Shown one piece after another: positions 5,330 through 7,281 of a stretch of DNA of 7,281 nt. How positions within the stretch are numbered: position 1 is the stretch's first letter; every line of letters begins with the position of its first letter. Source of the stretch: Lactobacillales bacterium (GTDB lineage Bacteria > Bacillota > Bacilli > Lactobacillales > Streptococcaceae); assembly GCA_031257815.1 (NCBI GenBank), contig JAIRNX010000108.1, positions 1-7,281 of the forward strand, in the 5' to 3' direction. The translations under genes and the position numbers were made by a program. The notes under the pieces are model-generated. The model was not told where the DNA came from. It worked only from the letters and a program-made list of their open reading frames with translations, and did not search any database.

Positions 5330-6997
5330 ATGAAAGAAATAAATAATCAAAAGGAGGAAACAAATAATACAAAAACTAATACAAAGACAAAAAAGAAAGG
5401 TGAACTTCGGATTTTTTATAGTCGTGTTTCATCAATACAACAAGTAAGAGATTGAAATTGATTGCCCAGTCAAAAAAAAAGATGTGCGGATTACGCAAAA
5501 GAAAGAGGGCATATAATTGAGCAGTCTTTTGGAGATGAAGGAATTAGCGGAGGAACGAAAGACAGACCTTGACTTAATAAACTTTTTGAATATATCACAC
5601 AGAAACGAAAAGAACAAAAAAATATAAAAATTAATGTTGTCTGTGAAGATATGAATAGGTTAGCAAGGGATATGATGGTCTATTTATCACTTAAACTAGA
5701 ATTTGAACGTAAGAATGTAGAAATTCTCTACATAAATCAAAAAATTGAAGACAGCCCGCAGGGTAGGATTGTGGAGCAAATGTTTATGATGATAGCGCAA
5801 TTTTTCAGGGAAGAGAATAAACAAAGGGTTGTGTATAGGCAAAAATCAAGACTTGAAGATGGTTATTGGTGTTTTTGAATACCGAAAGGCTACAAATGGT
5901 CCGCTAATAAAAAATGATGAAAAAAATTATTGCTGGATGAACCAAGTTGCTACGTAGTTCAAGAGGCAATGGAGAAATTTGCTAATTGTGAGCTAAATAG
6001 AATAATTGATGTTGCCAGTTTTTTACATAAAAATGAAGTAGATGTTTGATGGTATAAAGATAAAAATACCTGAAATTACAAACTAAGAGGTCATAATTCT
6101 ATGTGTAATATGCTTAAAAGCCCATTATATGCTTGATATGTAGATTTACCTGAATGGGGAATACACAAAGTACAATGAAAACATAAAGCGCTAATTTCCC
6201 TTGAAACTCATAAAAAGATTTTGAATAGAATAAAAGAAATATCAATAACGAAAGGTTTTGTAACTGAAAAAATGGAAATTAGCGAAAACAGAATTGACAG
6301 AAGAAAAGACTTCCCATTGAGATGAATTTTGTACTGTGAGACATCAAAAACCATGTTAACTTGAGGATGGTCTAGGTGAAGACATTGAAACAAATTTCCA
6401 TATTATATATATTCTGATAAATCACCTATGAGGAATAAAAGTATAAATAGGGACAAATTACATGAAGAATTTGAAGAGTTATTACAAAGATTGAAGCCAG
6501 ACGAAAGGGTAATACAAGTATTCAAGTTGAACTTACAGAAACAAATTGATGAGAGAGAGAAAAACAAAGGTACAGTTATATCCCTGCTTGAGAATAATTT
6601 AAATAGCGTGAAAAGTAAAATTCAAAGATTTATTGAAAGGATATGAAAAACAGAGGATGAAGAATTAATATTGAACTACGAAAACGAGCTAAAAAAACTT
6701 TATGTTGAAAAGGAAGAAATTTCAGAAAAAATTGAAAATGAAAAAAACAGAGTTTGAACCCCTGATAAAATAGACTTTGAACCCTTCAGAAATGCTTTAA
6801 AAATGCGGAAAAAATGAAATGTTGAAACAAGAAAAAAAATGATAGCAAACATTTTTCCAGCATGACTACCAGTAACCAAAGAAAGGCATATTTGAACCCC
6901 TAAATTATCGCTTCCATATCACATTTTAGAGGTAGGGAAAACCGACAATAACAAAATGGTGGAACTAATTTGACAAAATTTAAATCAATTGTCTTAA
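5330..6997 (+). CDS. Large serine recombinase, genetic code 25 (TGA = Gly)
   Basis: A 555-aa site-specific serine recombinase, continuous only when TGA is glycine. TGA codons are residues 42, 44, 81, 183, 196, 197, 240, 248, 269, 283, 332, 345, 350, 353, 439, 476, 496, 512, 522 and 548. The catalytic domain (about 26-175) has YSRVSS with nucleophile Ser34, GDEGISGGTKDRPG, NRLAR (Arg110, Arg113) and SPQGRIVEQMF. The recombinase domain (about 180-330) has FGIPKGYKW and SPLYAGYV. A zinc-ribbon-like part starts at LRGILYC (Cys336) with LTGGWSRGRHGNKFPYY, but the other usual cysteines are absent (CETS, then IYSDKS). Residues 370-475 are a charged coiled coil, and a C-terminal part follows. Read in the standard code the gene breaks into many pieces, the largest about 75 aa. 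Conserved tryptophans use TGG, which excludes TGA = Trp. It is flanked by matching sites at 5273-5297 and 7126-7150. Confidence 0.93.
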
Positions 6998-7057
6998 TAA
7001 AAAATCACCAAATCATCGTCGAGCGAATGATAGTATATAAACTTTAAATCATTTGTC
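6979..7057 (+). repeat. Direct repeat at the recombinase 3' end
   Basis: TTTAAATCAATTGTC (6979-6993) and TTTAAATCATTTGTC (7043-7057) differ at one base, and a shorter relative, AAATCATCGTC, lies at 7010-7020. One copy covers the last codons of the recombinase. They may be binding sites for the recombinase or remnants of duplication. Confidence 0.45.
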
Positions 7058-7082
7058 AAAAGAAAATTTAGAATTTTTTTGA
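7056..7082 (+). terminator. Weak AU-rich terminator candidate after the recombinase
   Basis: AAAATT (7063-7068) and AATTTT (7072-7077) form a stem around TAG, followed by more T. TCAAAAG on the left and TTTTGA on the right lengthen it with a small bulge. It has no G-C core, so termination would be inefficient, but its place 60 bases after the stop is suitable. Confidence 0.35.
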
Positions 7083-7103
7083 ATAAGCCGAAAAAGTATT
7101 TGA

Positions 7104-7159
7104 GCGAGAGAAACAAACCCCAAGGAATAACTTGTATGCCATACATTATTTTCTCTCGC
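7104..7159. repeat. 10-base inverted repeat enclosing the right recombinase site
   Basis: GCGAGAGAAA (7104-7113) is perfectly repeated in reverse as TTTCTCTCGC (7150-7159). The 36-base interval holds the site at 7126-7150. A GC-containing perfect repeat stands out in this AT-rich stretch. No equivalent surrounds the left site, so it may belong to the original target, to the att arm, or be a hairpin terminator for a convergent transcript. Confidence 0.6.
7126..7150. other. Right recombinase site (attR-like)
   Basis: A 25-base, nearly palindromic site centred on TATGCCATACA (7135-7145), partner of 5273-5297. In direct orientation the 11-base centre differs from the left centre (5280-5290) at one base only, and TTATTTTCT follows versus TTTATTTCT on the left. 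Because the site is palindromic, the pair can be read as direct or inverted repeats. The spacing between centres is about 1,855 bases, containing only the recombinase gene. Confidence 0.5.
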
Positions 7160-7201
7160 ATTCATATATTTTTTTGTTGATTAATTATTTTACACAAAGT
7201 T

Positions 7202-7229
7202 TTGCAAAAAATGATTTTTATGATATAAT
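7202..7229 (+). promoter_or_regulatory. Promoter reading out of the right edge
   Basis: TTGCAA (7202-7207), a 16-base spacer, then a perfect TATAAT (7224-7229) with an extended TGA in front. It resembles the mobC promoter (TGATATGAT). Transcription would start near 7236. No complete gene follows in the window: ATG 7266 meets TAA after three codons even in code 25, while GTG 7268 stays open to the edge. The target gene is unknown. Confidence 0.55.
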
Positions 7230-7281
7230 AACTAAAGATTGCAAATATTCTAACCAAAAAAACAAATGTGATTATAAACGG

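Noticed and set aside
5322..5342. ATG at 5322 as recombinase start
   Set aside because: It is in a different frame from the recombinase and reaches TAA within seven codons even in code 25.
5351..5357. AAGGAGG as Shine-Dalgarno for a later recombinase start
   Set aside because: It lies inside codons 8-10 and no ATG, GTG or TTG follows in frame at a suitable distance; ATG 5330 with the -10 box is more plausible.
5330..6997. Recombinase as a decayed pseudogene in standard code
   Set aside because: Twenty TGA but no TAA or TAG and no frameshift in 556 codons is not random decay; every TGA suits a glycine position and motifs stay intact.
5330..6997. TGA read as tryptophan (code 4, Mycoplasma-like)
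   Set aside because: Tryptophans such as PKGYKW and LPEWG use TGG, while TGA falls at LYA-x-Y, LR-x-IL and F-x-IPKGY, where the family has glycine.
1..7281. CRISPR array, tRNA or rRNA genes
   Set aside because: No regularly spaced repeats, cloverleaf with CCA-type end or conserved rRNA segments were seen on either strand.

Overview
The window is AT-rich mobile-element DNA. It carries a plasmid or ICE mobilization module (MobC, relaxase, VirD4/TraG-type coupling ATPase) followed by a large serine recombinase. The recombinase is readable only if TGA means glycine, which is NCBI genetic code 25, used by Candidatus Gracilibacteria and Absconditabacteria (SR1). In one frame from 5330 to 6997 I count 20 in-frame TGA codons, no TAA or TAG before the final TAA, and no frameshift. 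The TGA codons fall where the family has glycine, for example LYAGY, LRGILYC, FGIPKGYKW and LTGG. The likely source is therefore a code-25 candidate-phyla bacterium, or an element that has visited one. No rRNA, tRNA or chromosomal marker gene is present to confirm the host.

Layout. 1-293: a GC-richer 3' part of an AlpA-like DNA-binding protein gene, cut by the window edge. 294-524: an intergenic control region with two inverted repeats (one an oriT candidate), an extended -10 promoter and a terminator-like hairpin in the leader. 525-2859: mobC and the relaxase, whose C-terminal half holds four tandem copies of a domain of about 60 residues. 2843-3395: two tiny overlapping ORFs and a lysine-rich 119-aa protein of unknown function. 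3425-5004: a VirD4/TraG-like coupling protein split into two frames at a run of nine A. 5082-5216: a small ORF. 5273-7150: a unit of about 1.9 kb bounded by two related, nearly palindromic sites and containing only the serine recombinase. 7151-7281: a strong-looking promoter pointing out of the right edge.

How the parts fit. MobC and the relaxase would nick at an oriT upstream, and the coupling ATPase would pass the relaxase-DNA complex to a type IV secretion channel that is not encoded here. The serine recombinase would integrate or excise the element, or only its own small unit, at the flanking sites.

The main puzzle is that two genetic codes seem to sit side by side. The mobilization genes have about 50 glycines and no in-frame TGA, and three of them end in TGA. 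In the recombinase, 20 of about 35 glycines are TGA. This suggests that a code-25 recombinase unit has joined a standard-code mobilization module, or that the module stays readable in both codes.
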